The notes beneath the pieces were generated by a model. It saw nothing but the letters and a program-made list of their open reading frames with translations. It searched no databases and had not been told where the DNA came from. A program made the translations under genes and the position numbers. Below are positions 43,643-53,080 of a DNA stretch of 64,000 bases, piece by piece. Position 1 is the first letter of the stretch, and each line of letters opens with the position of its first letter. Origin of the DNA: Sphingobacterium sp. ML3W (lineage in GTDB: Bacteria > Bacteroidota > Bacteroidia > Sphingobacteriales > Sphingobacteriaceae); assembly GCF_000747525.1 (NCBI RefSeq), contig NZ_CP009278.1, forward strand, positions 930,001 to 994,000, read 5' to 3'.

Positions 43643-43799
43643 TTTGAGATCTGTCATGTTGTTCTCTTTGTTTTTTGTATACAGAAGGGTAGATATGCTA
43701 TAAGCAGCTACTTGTAGGTTTTGAATTAGCTGTTCAAGAAGCTTTTAGAATTACAGTGTTCTTTAATTATGTATATATGCTTTTAGTGTATTTATAAGC

Positions 43800-46700
43800 T
43801 TATTGTTGGACAGCTTTTTTCTTTTTTCCGAAAGGAAACATACGTTTTATAAATTCAGAAAATGAATTAAATTCTTGACGGTAGACTAATCCTACTGCGC
43901 TTACATATTCCTCACCATTAGGGTTAATAAGAAAATTTCGTGTATTGAGGCGGTTTGAACCTCTTAATAACAAGCGACCGTCCTTTCTAAGGTAGAATAG
44001 GGCTTCTGCATCGGTGGAAACACGATCTGAGAATACATTTAAATCTGTCAATTGATTACTTCTGTTATCGGTGATTCCTCCAGTAAGAATTAAGCGATCG
44101 TTGAAAAGTCTAAGGGATGCTGAGGCATCGTTTAAAGACTTGATATTGATGTCGAAAAAGTTAATGTTTAATGATTCAGCAATGATATTATTCAATTGAT
44201 TGAAGGCTATTTCGGTACCGGCAGATAATAATGTATTATTCACCTCTTTTCCAAAATCAGTCTGTGAACCTGGTGTAAAACTGCGTCTGACGATTAAACT
44301 CAGCGCTTGTTGGTTGATATTATTTACATCGGAAAGATATCCTTGTAATTCATCCTTAACATACGGATCCTGAGGGAAGTTTAAATCAAAATTGATTTCA
44401 GGTTGGCTTAATAACCCTTTTAAATTCATATCTGCCTGCGCTAATATACGTTGTGGATTGTCTGTTTGTCCAGCGGCATTATACAAGGCAGATAAAGAAG
44501 TCCTCTGTTGGTAAATTGCCGTTAAGTTAATATTCGCTTCAGATGGGTTGCCCGCCCAGCGAATGGTACCTCCTTCTTTAAGATCAAATATTTTGTTGAT
44601 ATAATCTTGGGCTTTAAAATTGAATTTTCCTGAACTAATGATATAATCTCCAAACATTCCAAAATCACCTAAAGAAGCGATCTTCATGGTAATGTTACCT
44701 GTCCCACGACCCGATACACCCCCTAGAGATGTGTAGAGGTTCATTTCGGCATTAGGAGTGAGGGAAAGATCCATATTCATAGTAATACCATTGAAACTTT
44801 TCCTTTTCACTTGATCAGTGCTATTCAGACTATCTTTCGAAACAAAATAAATGAAATCATTATCACTAATGGTCATTGAACTATTGAATGGAATATTTAT
44901 AATGGTATTATCGTTCGATTTAGCTTTGATATCAATATTGATAGCTGAAGTTACTCCTTTGAAATTGAAATCACCACTGGCATATGCTGTTCCATAATAG
45001 AGGTTGTTATCTTTAATTGTGGTATTAAGTGTTAAAAAATTATTTGCTTTAATTTTGATATCAATATTAGGGTCAGATAGTTTATTCAAATCGATCATGC
45101 CATTGATGATGGCCTCATTATCTTTTGGGTCAAGGAGTTTAAAGTTATTTAGGAAAATCCCATTGGAAAGTATAATCACCTTATCTGATAGGTGATAAGG
45201 TGTTTTTAAATAGTTGATGATAAATGCTGCGTCTGTAAAATTAGCATTTCCGCTAATTTTGGGGTTCTGGATATCTCCTTTGATATTTAGTTCAGCATCC
45301 GCTTTTCCATGGAGATTTGATACCAAAGATTTAAGAAATGGTTGAAAAAGAATCAGGTCCGTATTTTGTAGTGCAGCCTTAAGATCTAATTTATCATTTT
45401 TGTCATTGATGTTGTATGTGCCAGATAGTGCAATACGTTTACTTCCATCTTCAATTTTGCTATCTAGATGAACGAGATCTGCATTCTGATCATAATTTGC
45501 TGTTAATTTTAACTGACCAATGGGGATTTGATTATAAATTATTGGGCTTGTAGATAAATTTGCAATAAAATAGGGTGATTTGAAAATGGAATTAATCTCT
45601 AAGTTTCCATTCATTTCACCGAGCATATTGATGCCAAGTGGTTTTGTAATACCATTTAATGAACTGAGGTTAAAATCTTTGAATAAAATATTTACGCGAT
45701 CGCTTTCTTCATTCGATAACACCCCATTAAGCTGTACTTTTTGTTCATCGTGTTTTAATACTAAATCTTGGATATACCATTTTCCTTTTGAAACTTTTAA
45801 TTCTGAGCCCTGGTTTAATGTCCATTTATTCTTATTTATTATAATGGTTGACGGGTCGAAGTTAATAAATGCAGGTTTTTGATGGGCAAATTGAATTACT
45901 CCGTTGAGATCTAAATTATTGCTGGCATCTAGTTCTGATAATTTGATGTTAAACCTTAGACTATCGTTAGCAAGAATATTAGCAATGTTTATATTCTTAA
46001 TATAGGTGCTATCAGTGAGATTAATGCGGTCCGCTGAGGCAGAGACTGACATAGATTCCGTATTCGAAATTTGATCAACAATTAGGTTTGCCACCTTAAT
46101 GCCACTATAATTAAAGATGGGACTATACAAGTTGAATTGTGCATGATGATCATCACTTGAAAATTTCGCATGAAGTGTTGCACCACTATCTAAGCTAATT
46201 TCTTTTTTAAAAAAAGTGGCTATAGGTTCAAATGACTTGATGTCAAGGTTAAGTTCAAAATTTTGCGTATTGTATGTATTTGTTTCAAAACCGATTGCTG
46301 GGGCATAGCGCATAGCAAGCATCTTGAAGTAAGATACTATGGTATTTAAATCGATTCGACCATTTAGAGAAGCGTCGACGACATCAGAAGAAAGGGTTAG
46401 TACTCTGTTATTTTCATCTCCGATAGCTTCGAATGAAAATGTGTTGATATCAAAATTTCCTTTTTGTGTGCTGAAGTTAATATTATTTGCCTGTAGTTCT
46501 CCGACTAGGTTATTGATATTGCTTCCCATTAAGTTAGTCTCGATTGTTGTGCTATGCACAATGATACCGTTTTGTTGTGAGAAATGAAGTGCGTATAAAT
46601 CAGTATCATTAATATCCGCGGTAAGGTTATATCGAATAGCTGGATTTGACCAGTCTACCTCAGTTTGAAAATCAATTTTAGCATTTGGATCTTCAATTGC

Positions 46701-48188
46701 TCCTGAGCCTATAAATTTTTTATCAACAATTTTACCTGTCAATGGAATGTGCTGATAGGTATAATTCTTGAAGTCTACATTTTCTAAATGACCATCAATC
46801 GCTAACAACAAATTGTCGGAGCTGGTGCCACTACCTTTTAGATTAAGATCAAAACCACTTGTTTTTAAAACCTGATTATCCAATAGTGTGCCTATGCTAA
46901 AAGCTTTTGACTGATATAGGCCATCATATTGAAAATCATTCTGAAAGTTTAAGGATGACTCGGTATAAATTGAACCTAAATCAGTTTTTACTTCTCCATG
47001 AATTTTGAAGTTATTATATAAGCCGTTCAAACTTCCGTTGTATATGATTGTATTTGCACTTTTTAGAAGTTCAGGAAGTTTAAAATCTTTTCGATTACTA
47101 AGCTTAGGGAGAATGTTTTGTAAGTCTTTATACGTAGACTCAAGTTTGAGGTTAGATAACTTAAATTCTGTTTGCTCGATATCTGGAAGACCTGTTATTT
47201 TAACATTTCCAATTAATTTCGTTGATTTTTCGGTCTCAATGTGAATATTTTTTGCATCTATGTGATTTACTTTACCTTTTGCAGTTGCTTTTTTTATTTT
47301 TAAATCAAATTTTACGCGATGCATTGCGGAAGAAAAAAAGGCAATATCTGATGAATTTAGAACTGAATTTTTAATATTTAAATCAACATCAACACGATTG
47401 TTAAAATCTGAGAAATCCTCAAAACCATTGAACTCTAGCTTAACATAATCTTTTATAATAGAACTATTCGTAATCAGTAATAATTTTTTTAATTCGATTT
47501 TGCGATTGCTTACAAAAGCATTGGTAGCTAGACCTTTTATTTCTAGCCCTTTTTTTTCGATTAAATTAAGTTGTTTTATATCAAGTTGGATTGTATTATT
47601 ATCAAATTTTATTCCTTGAAAATCTGCATTGAGATGTTTAATATCTAGGTCTCCGAAATCAACTACTTTAGCATAATGCTTCTTCGTATGATCAATATAG
47701 CGAAATTGATTGTTTACTAATTTCAATTGTTTTAAGTCAAAAATCAGATTTTTACTCACCTGTTTTTTATCCTTTTTAGGAGGGTTTAGATAATCTAATA
47801 AGAACTTAATGTTAGAACTATCTTTGTATACTTGATAATAAGCTGATGTATTTTCTAAGGTCAATTTATTGATAACAATTTTATTGTTTCCCCAATACTG
47901 ATTTAGATTGATAGACGCATTTAATCTTTCAGCGATTAAAATCGTATCACCTTTGGTATCATATAATTCAAATCCTTCTAAAATCAAAGAATGGAAAGGC
48001 TTGAAATAAATATTTTTTAGCGCAATTTTTGTGTTTAACTCTTTAGAGAGATAGGATACCGCTTTTTTGGCAATAAAGTTCTGAACGGGTTTCAATTGTA
48101 ACGATAGCACCAATCCAGCTAGCAAAAGGAGTATGCTAACCAATGTAATGAGTGCTATTTTAATTATTTTTTTGATACTTTTGTACAA
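43800..48188 (-). CDS. Translocation and assembly module TamB-domain protein
   Basis: 1462 residues. A N-terminal membrane anchor (about 8-30), then a very long beta-rich region with repeated strand-turn units, ending in a DUF490 (TamB) domain at about 1100-1400. It spans the periplasm and works in assembly or lipid traffic to the outer membrane. No ATG fits near the start; TTG at 48188 (T-T-G T-A-C A-A-A) is chosen, and the in-frame stop at 48195-48197 limits upstream extension. The tsaD -7 element overlaps this start region in the opposite direction. Confidence 0.9.
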   Translation of the reverse strand: MYKSIKKIIKIALITLVSILLLLAGLVLSLQLKPVQNFIAKKAVSYLSKELNTKIALKNIYFKPFHSLILEGFELYDTKGDTILIAERLNASINLNQYWGNNKIVINKLTLENTSAYYQVYKDSSNIKFLLDYLNPPKKDKKQVSKNLIFDLKQLKLVNNQFRYIDHTKKHYAKVVDFGDLDIKHLNADFQGIKFDNNTIQLDIKQLNLIEKKGLEIKGLATNAFVSNRKIELKKLLLITNSSIIKDYVKLEFNGFEDFSDFNNRVDVDLNIKNSVLNSSDIAFFSSAMHRVKFDLKIKKATAKGKVNHIDAKNIHIETEKSTKLIGNVKITGLPDIEQTEFKLSNLKLESTYKDLQNILPKLSNRKDFKLPELLKSANTIIYNGSLNGLYNNFKIHGEVKTDLGSIYTESSLNFQNDFQYDGLYQSKAFSIGTLLDNQVLKTSGFDLNLKGSGTSSDNLLLAIDGHLENVDFKNYTYQHIPLTGKIVDKKFIGSGAIEDPNAKIDFQTEVDWSNPAIRYNLTADINDTDLYALHFSQQNGIIVHSTTIETNLMGSNINNLVGELQANNINFSTQKGNFDINTFSFEAIGDENNRVLTLSSDVVDASLNGRIDLNTIVSYFKMLAMRYAPAIGFETNTYNTQNFELNLDIKSFEPIATFFKKEISLDSGATLHAKFSSDDHHAQFNLYSPIFNYSGIKVANLIVDQISNTESMSVSASADRINLTDSTYIKNINIANILANDSLRFNIKLSELDASNNLDLNGVIQFAHQKPAFINFDPSTIIINKNKWTLNQGSELKVSKGKWYIQDLVLKHDEQKVQLNGVLSNEESDRVNILFKDFNLSSLNGITKPLGINMLGEMNGNLEINSIFKSPYFIANLSTSPIIYNQIPIGQLKLTANYDQNADLVHLDSKIEDGSKRIALSGTYNINDKNDKLDLKAALQNTDLILFQPFLKSLVSNLHGKADAELNIKGDIQNPKISGNANFTDAAFIINYLKTPYHLSDKVIILSNGIFLNNFKLLDPKDNEAIINGMIDLNKLSDPNIDIKIKANNFLTLNTTIKDNNLYYGTAYASGDFNFKGVTSAINIDIKAKSNDNTIINIPFNSSMTISDNDFIYFVSKDSLNSTDQVKRKSFNGITMNMDLSLTPNAEMNLYTSLGGVSGRGTGNITMKIASLGDFGMFGDYIISSGKFNFKAQDYINKIFDLKEGGTIRWAGNPSEANINLTAIYQQRTSLSALYNAAGQTDNPQRILAQADMNLKGLLSQPEINFDLNFPQDPYVKDELQGYLSDVNNINQQALSLIVRRSFTPGSQTDFGKEVNNTLLSAGTEIAFNQLNNIIAESLNINFFDINIKSLNDASASLRLFNDRLILTGGITDNRSNQLTDLNVFSDRVSTDAEALFYLRKDGRLLLRGSNRLNTRNFLINPNGEEYVSAVGLVYRQEFNSFSEFIKRMFPFGKKKKAVQQ
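48176..48183 (+). promoter_or_regulatory. tsaD -7 element
   Basis: TACTTTTG, exact TAnnTTTG, 24 bases before the tsaD start and inside the first codons of tamB on the other strand. -33 box is weak. Confidence 0.5.
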
Positions 48189-48207
48189 TATTAATTACCC
48201 CAAAGCT

Positions 48208-49209
48208 ATGGCTGTTATTTTAGGTATTGAATCATCTTGCGATGAAACATCTGCTTCAATTTGTATCGATGGAGAAATATTTTCCAATGTTATTGCTACT
48301 CAGGCGATTCATGCAAAATATGGAGGTGTAGTTCCAGAATTAGCATCACGTGCGCACCAACAAAATATTATACCAACGGTTGAAGAAGCCATTCGTGTTG
48401 CAAAAATACATAAAAATCAAATAGATGCAGTAGCTTTTACGCGCGGTCCAGGATTATTAGGTGCTTTATTGGTTGGAACTTCATTTGCAAAGTCTTTTGC
48501 TTTAGCTCGTAATATCCCATTGATTGATGTAAATCATATGCAAGCCCATATATTAGCACATTTTATTGAAGGACCTAAGCCTACTTTCCCTTTTTTATGT
48601 CTTACGGTATCTGGTGGACATACACAAATCGTATTGGTAAAGGATTATTTTGAAATGGAAATTTTGGGACAAACTTTAGATGATGCGGCTGGAGAGGCAT
48701 TTGATAAAACAGCAAAGATTTTAAATTTGCCATATCCTGGCGGACCATTGATCGATAAGCATGCTCAAAATGGAAACCCGGATGCTTACAAACTCCCAGA
48801 ACCCCAAATACAGGGTTTAGATTTTAGCTTTTCGGGGCTGAAGACTGCAATTCTTTATATGGTGCAAAAGGAAGAAAAGTCAGATTCAGATTTTTTGAAA
48901 AATCATATTGATGATGTGTGTGCATCTGTTCAATCTCGTATTGTATCGATATTGCTCAATAAGTTGAAAAAGGCTGCAAAGGAAACCGGTGTCAAAGATA
49001 TTGCTATTGCTGGAGGAGTCTCTGCAAACTCAGGTTTGCGTAAAGAATTGGTTGCAATGGGGGAGCGTTATCATTGGAATGTATTTATCCCTAAGTTTGA
49101 ATATTGTACAGATAATGCGGCAATGATTGCTATTGCCGGATATCAGAAATATGTAATCAAAGATTTCGTCGGACAGGATGTAGGGCCATTGGCACGTATG
49201 CATATGTAG
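48208..49209 (+). CDS. tsaD: tRNA N6-adenosine threonylcarbamoyltransferase
   Basis: 333 residues from the ATG at 48208; M-A-V-I-L-G-I-E-S-S-C-D-E-T is the standard start, so the longer upstream ORF is not used. Metal ligands are in D-V-N-H-M-Q-A-H (His110, His114) and the ASKHA fold continues with S-G-G-H-T and D-D-A-A-G-E-A-F-D-K. It transfers threonylcarbamoyl to A37 of ANN-decoding tRNAs, with TsaB/TsaE. Divergent to tamB. Confidence 0.97.
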   Translation: MAVILGIESSCDETSASICIDGEIFSNVIATQAIHAKYGGVVPELASRAHQQNIIPTVEEAIRVAKIHKNQIDAVAFTRGPGLLGALLVGTSFAKSFALARNIPLIDVNHMQAHILAHFIEGPKPTFPFLCLTVSGGHTQIVLVKDYFEMEILGQTLDDAAGEAFDKTAKILNLPYPGGPLIDKHAQNGNPDAYKLPEPQIQGLDFSFSGLKTAILYMVQKEEKSDSDFLKNHIDDVCASVQSRIVSILLNKLKKAAKETGVKDIAIAGGVSANSGLRKELVAMGERYHWNVFIPKFEYCTDNAAMIAIAGYQKYVIKDFVGQDVGPLARMHM

Positions 49210-49227
49210 TCCGTTGATCTTGACCGT

Positions 49228-49277
49228 AAAAAAAGACTAGATTAAACAGCAATGCCCCAAACAGCTAGTCTTTTTTT
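49228..49277. terminator. Bidirectional terminator between tsaD and the frameshifted lipoprotein
   Basis: Perfect 13-bp arms (49228-49240 with 49265-49277), A-run left, T-run right, 24-base loop. Confidence 0.8.
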
Positions 49278-49280
49278 ATT

Positions 49281-50112
49281 TTATTGAGGAGCACTATAAC
49301 CGTATGCTTCAGCGATACTTTTAAAAACTCCGGCTGTTGATTCATAAAAGTTCAAATTGTAGCCCTCAGCTCCCCAAAATACGGTTGCTATTTTGATGGA
49401 TTTACCGGATTGAAAAATAGATAATACTTGTAGATTTTCGAAGTCGAATATTCCACCGTCATCTACACGCCAGGTGCTCATTTCATCATATTTTGCAGGA
49501 AAATCTAATGTGATGATTTGATTATTGTGTAGATATGATAGTACAGCGAGTGCGGAATCATTTTTAACTTCAAAAAGCGTTAAGTTTATTTCATCTTGAT
49601 TATTCAGTTCTGCTATCGTTAGGCTTTTTGTTATATGTCGATTATATTTATTTGATAATGTAGTTTTTGTCTGATGACAGGTCTCTTTTTCGGTCTTTTT
49701 GAAAGGTGAAAATTTGTTGTCATCAATGAATTTTTGATTCACTAATAGTGCAAAATCCCCCTCATTTATTTTTTCTTTTATAATGAAAAAATCGCCACCA
49801 TTGTTTGAGAAATTGAAACTAGTTTGACGTCCATTAGAGGCTTCACTTTCAGGTTTTGTTGCTGAATAAATAATTGGAGTCATTTTATTATTGATGATGG
49901 CATATGTTGCGAGTTTGGGATTTATTTTCTCATTCTCTACTGGCAAGCTGACTAAAGAATCTTTTTTCTCATTTAAAAAAGAAAAGATTATTAGGTCTTT
50001 GGTACTATCTTTTTTTTTCTTGACTGCTTTCTTTTATTTTTTCTTGCATGCAACTTGTTAATATTGTGCTCAGTATGCTAAATGATAGCCATATTTTTAA
50101 GGTTGTTCTCAT
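49281..50112 (-). pseudogene. Lipoprotein gene interrupted by a frameshift in an A9 tract
   Basis: From ATG at 50112 a 34-codon ORF encodes a lipoprotein signal with L-T-S-C (Cys21) and stops at TAG right after nine A (50010-50018 on the plus strand as T). In the next frame an open reading frame continues for about 230 codons to 49281 with no good ATG of its own. Deleting one A joins them into one protein of about 276 residues, reading ...S-S-Q-E-K-K-D-S-T-K-D-L. So this is a frameshifted gene, a phase-variable one, or a slippage-expressed one, unless the tract is a base-calling error. The 3' part is of no family I recognise (Trp-rich near the C-terminus). Confidence 0.75.
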
Positions 50113-50244
50113 CCTTGTTCTTGTATGTTTTTCTATTCTGTATTTTAAAAATACGGTAAATATCGTGAAAGTAAAATTTTCTTTTTTATGGAATTTTATT
50201 AACTGTGCATCCTAGTTTAAAATGTAAACTTAATTTTTAAAGCT

Positions 50245-51138
50245 ATGCTAAATTCGAAATTGAATATTTATCAAAGAGAATGGTTAGAGGTTGTCTTTGC
50301 AGGGCGTAATCAATCTTACGGCGCTTTTGAATTACGAAATTTATCGAATTGGGCTACGAATTGGTCTATTGTGATTGTCTTGAGTTTGGTTGCTTTAGGT
50401 GTGGTGGGCAACAGTATTTATAATCGATATTTCAAACCTGATGTGCCAGTTGTTCAGCAAAGAGAAATTGTTGTTGATCTTAACACTTTGTATGAAATGG
50501 AAGAAAAAGTGAAGGAAAAGCAAGTAGAAGAACCTGTTCCTGTTCAAGAAAAAACCTCTTTGCAGATTGCTGTAGATTTACCAAAAGAGGAATTGATACG
50601 TTTCGTAGAACCGAAAGTTACACATAGGGATCGAGTTACAGAAGATATTGCAACGCAAGATGAATTGACTAAAACGAACAGGATGTCGGCACGTTTGAGT
50701 TTGAAAGCAAGCGCCACGGGCACTTCTATACCTAGGGGTGAGTTTGGCTCTGTAAAACGCGATGGCGGTATTACAGGTGTCAAAGAAGGGGCAGTAAATG
50801 GAAATTCGGATGTTGTTAATGATTTTAAAACTGTAGAAGTAATGCCAACTCCACATGGAGGGATGCAAGCTTTTATGAAATGGGTGGGTGAGTATTACCA
50901 ATATCCTGAAGCAGCTTTACAGCATGGTGTGAATGGGGTGGTTGAAGTTTCTTTTGTGGTAGAAAAGGATGGGACACTGACGGATATTTTGGTTAAAAGA
51001 GATATCTCCTATGATACAGGAAAAGCTGCTATCGAATTATTGCTTAAAGCGAAGAAATGGAGGCCCGGTATTCAAAATGGAAGACCCGTTCGAGTAGCCT
51101 ATACATTGCCTATTCGTTTGAATACAGTTTCACAATAG
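50245..51138 (+). CDS. Energy transducer TonB
   Basis: 297 residues. The N-terminus has W-L-E-V-V-F-A-G-R-N-Q-S-Y-G-A-F-E-L-R, the usual start of Bacteroidota TonB proteins, then a membrane helix (about 35-57), a Lys/Glu/Val/Pro linker and a C-terminal TonB domain (about 210-297) with Y-P-E-A-A-L-Q-H-G-V-N-G-V-V and W-R-P-G-I-Q-N-G-R-P-V. It passes proton-motive-force energy to SusC-type transporters. It lacks adjacent exbBD. Confidence 0.93.
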   Translation: MLNSKLNIYQREWLEVVFAGRNQSYGAFELRNLSNWATNWSIVIVLSLVALGVVGNSIYNRYFKPDVPVVQQREIVVDLNTLYEMEEKVKEKQVEEPVPVQEKTSLQIAVDLPKEELIRFVEPKVTHRDRVTEDIATQDELTKTNRMSARLSLKASATGTSIPRGEFGSVKRDGGITGVKEGAVNGNSDVVNDFKTVEVMPTPHGGMQAFMKWVGEYYQYPEAALQHGVNGVVEVSFVVEKDGTLTDILVKRDISYDTGKAAIELLLKAKKWRPGIQNGRPVRVAYTLPIRLNTVSQ

Positions 51139-51287
51139 ACATGTCGCTTTTCGGGTTTAACTTTATTTAACAGTGAGCGATTTAAACTTTAGACAGTTTT
51201 CAACATCTTACTAACACATGTCTGCAAAAGTATGTGTTCATAATTGCGCAGACAAAAATATGTTAATTGTATTAAAAGAGAAATATC

Positions 51288-51797
51288 ATGAAAAAGTTAA
51301 TGTTAAGCTTGTTGCTATCTGGAGTTATATTTGCAGGTGTTGCGCAAGAAAAAGTTAATGTTAAAGTAAACGTAAGCCATGATGGTCGTCGTTCTGTTAA
51401 CAGAGAATTTAAGGTAGATAAAAAATCGGCAGAAGAGATTGCGCAAATCCGTACTGATCGGATGGATAAAAAATTAAAATTTACTGATAAGCAACGTAAG
51501 GAAATTTATTCATTGCAATTGGATCAGGCTAAAAAAGATAAAAAGAACTTTGCCGATCGTCGAGTCGCGATGGACCAAGTGAAAAAAGATCGTATGGCGC
51601 AACGTGAAAAGTTGATTAAAAGTTTGAATCCTGAGCAACAAAAAATATATAAAGAGTCTTTTTCGGAAAATCGTAAACAGCATCGTATGCGTAAATCAGG
51701 AGATCGTCCCGTGCGTCGTGATCATATAGAAAGAAATCATAAAGAGGAGAAAGGTAAGATAGAGGTTAGTAAAGAAACTTCGGTAAAGAGTAGTTAA
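51288..51797 (+). CDS. Secreted basic, helical protein of unknown function (DUF4890/Spy-like)
   Basis: 169 residues: signal peptide (about 1-19, ending V-A-Q), then a highly charged, Lys/Arg-rich helical region with D-Q-A-K-K-D-K-K-N-F-A-D-R-R and N-P-E-Q-Q-K-I-Y-K. The spacing resembles LTXXQ/Spy-type or DUF4890 proteins. A basic C-terminal tail follows. Role unknown. It lies 149 bases downstream of tonB. Confidence 0.7.
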   Translation: MKKLMLSLLLSGVIFAGVAQEKVNVKVNVSHDGRRSVNREFKVDKKSAEEIAQIRTDRMDKKLKFTDKQRKEIYSLQLDQAKKDKKNFADRRVAMDQVKKDRMAQREKLIKSLNPEQQKIYKESFSENRKQHRMRKSGDRPVRRDHIERNHKEEKGKIEVSKETSVKSS

Positions 51798-51832
51798 TGT
51801 GTTTTAAGGTTTTGTGTTAATTTTTTTTTCAG

Positions 51833-51863
51833 AAAGGTCCGCTCGTAAGAACGGACCTTTTTG
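51833..51863. terminator. Bidirectional terminator between 51797 and the acyltransferase
   Basis: 9-bp stem (51833-51841 with 51852-51860), 10-base loop, T-run right; also placed at the acyltransferase stop. Confidence 0.8.
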
Positions 51864-53000
51864 TTATTTAATAAACCTTCTAGTTATTGGATTCATATCA
51901 AATATTTTAGTAACCAAATAACTTAATACAAAACTAATAATCGAAATCAATACTATTTTTATACCTGCTGGCAGATAAGGTACTTTGAAAAATAGATCTG
52001 ATATTCCTTGTACAATTATAAAGTGAGACAGGAATATACCGAAGGTGGCGAGTGACCAATCCTTGAGCGCTTTTGATTCTTTAATTTTTAGTTTTTGAAA
52101 AATAATAAAGACCGAAAAAGTCATCATGGCAACATTAATAGAACAGAAATACCATACAATTTCCAAATTAGCATAATTAGCAGGATAGAACTTTTGAGTA
52201 ATTAAAAAACCAGAAAAAGTGATGGTAAATCCGACTAGAAATACCGGTATTGAAATCGCTAATGTTTTGTTCCAAGACCAAGTTAAAGGGAATTTGACTA
52301 AATAATAAGCAAGGACAATGTAACCAATGAAACCTGAGAAATAATAAAATGTCCCAAATTCATTCCATGTACATACACCCCAGATTCCTGTATCGCCATA
52401 ATTACCTGTATAACCGAGTAAAGGTGCAGCCATTTTAATGTAGGGTAAGATCAAGGTTATGATCCAAAAACTCAAAAAGATTTGAATATCTTTTTTTGAG
52501 GCACGATCTAACCAAGAACCAAAAATGGGAATGATTAAGTAGATACCTATGAGCATATAAATATACCATAGCGGAGTCGTGTCATAATTAAAATTGAAAA
52601 TAGAAGTGATTATCTTAGTTAGCGTACCTTCTACAGTATATTTTTCAATTGATATTAGCCCATTTGGACTCGATTTGATAAAATAGGCATAAAGGGCGAA
52701 TGCTATGGGAAGGGCTATGGACCAAAATAATAATGGAATAATGATGCGTCCAATACGTTTTTTATAAAATGTGGCCAGATCTGTCTTGACAGGGAACAAT
52801 AAGATGCCAGACATCATCGCAAAAAGTGGTACACAAGGCCTAACGAGACTTCCTATAAACACCGCAGTATGAAACGAAATACTATTGTCAAATGACGCTA
52901 CAAAAGCATCACAACTGTGACATAATACGACTAAAAAGCAAGCGAAAATTCTTAAAAAATCAATCCAGGGAATGTAAGTTCTTTTTGTTTGTGAATCCAT
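51864..53000 (-). CDS. Acyltransferase-3 family membrane protein
   Basis: 378 residues with about ten helices. The N-terminal W-I-D-F-L-R-I-F-A-C-F-L-V-V-L-C-H motif, with its conserved Arg and His, marks the membrane acyltransferase-3 family (O-antigen, peptidoglycan or other polysaccharide O-acetylation). The substrate is unknown. No glycosyltransferases are adjacent, so a surface polymer or peptidoglycan is possible. Confidence 0.9.
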   Translation of the reverse strand: MDSQTKRTYIPWIDFLRIFACFLVVLCHSCDAFVASFDNSISFHTAVFIGSLVRPCVPLFAMMSGILLFPVKTDLATFYKKRIGRIIIPLLFWSIALPIAFALYAYFIKSSPNGLISIEKYTVEGTLTKIITSIFNFNYDTTPLWYIYMLIGIYLIIPIFGSWLDRASKKDIQIFLSFWIITLILPYIKMAAPLLGYTGNYGDTGIWGVCTWNEFGTFYYFSGFIGYIVLAYYLVKFPLTWSWNKTLAISIPVFLVGFTITFSGFLITQKFYPANYANLEIVWYFCSINVAMMTFSVFIIFQKLKIKESKALKDWSLATFGIFLSHFIIVQGISDLFFKVPYLPAGIKIVLISIISFVLSYLVTKIFDMNPITRRFIK

Positions 53001-53045
53001 AAATAAGTGAGGTTTTTATTGATGGCGCTAAGCTAACAAAAAAAA

Positions 53046-53072
53046 TAGCAATTGATTTCAAACCAATTGCTA
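53046..53072 (-). terminator. Terminator of the lutB-type gene
   Basis: Perfect 9-bp stem (53046-53054 with 53064-53072), 9-base loop, A-run on the left giving a T-run on the minus strand. Confidence 0.8.
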
Positions 53073-53080
53073 CATTTTTG

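Noticed and set aside
48133..48207. Longer tsaD start
   Set aside because: The extra 25 codons are antisense to tamB and lie upstream of the -7 element; TsaD begins M-A-V-I-L-G-I-E-S-S.
51219..51254. TGTCTGC...GCAGACA inverted repeat upstream of the basic secreted protein
   Set aside because: Only 7-bp arms and a 22-base loop; chance is not excluded and no function is suggested.
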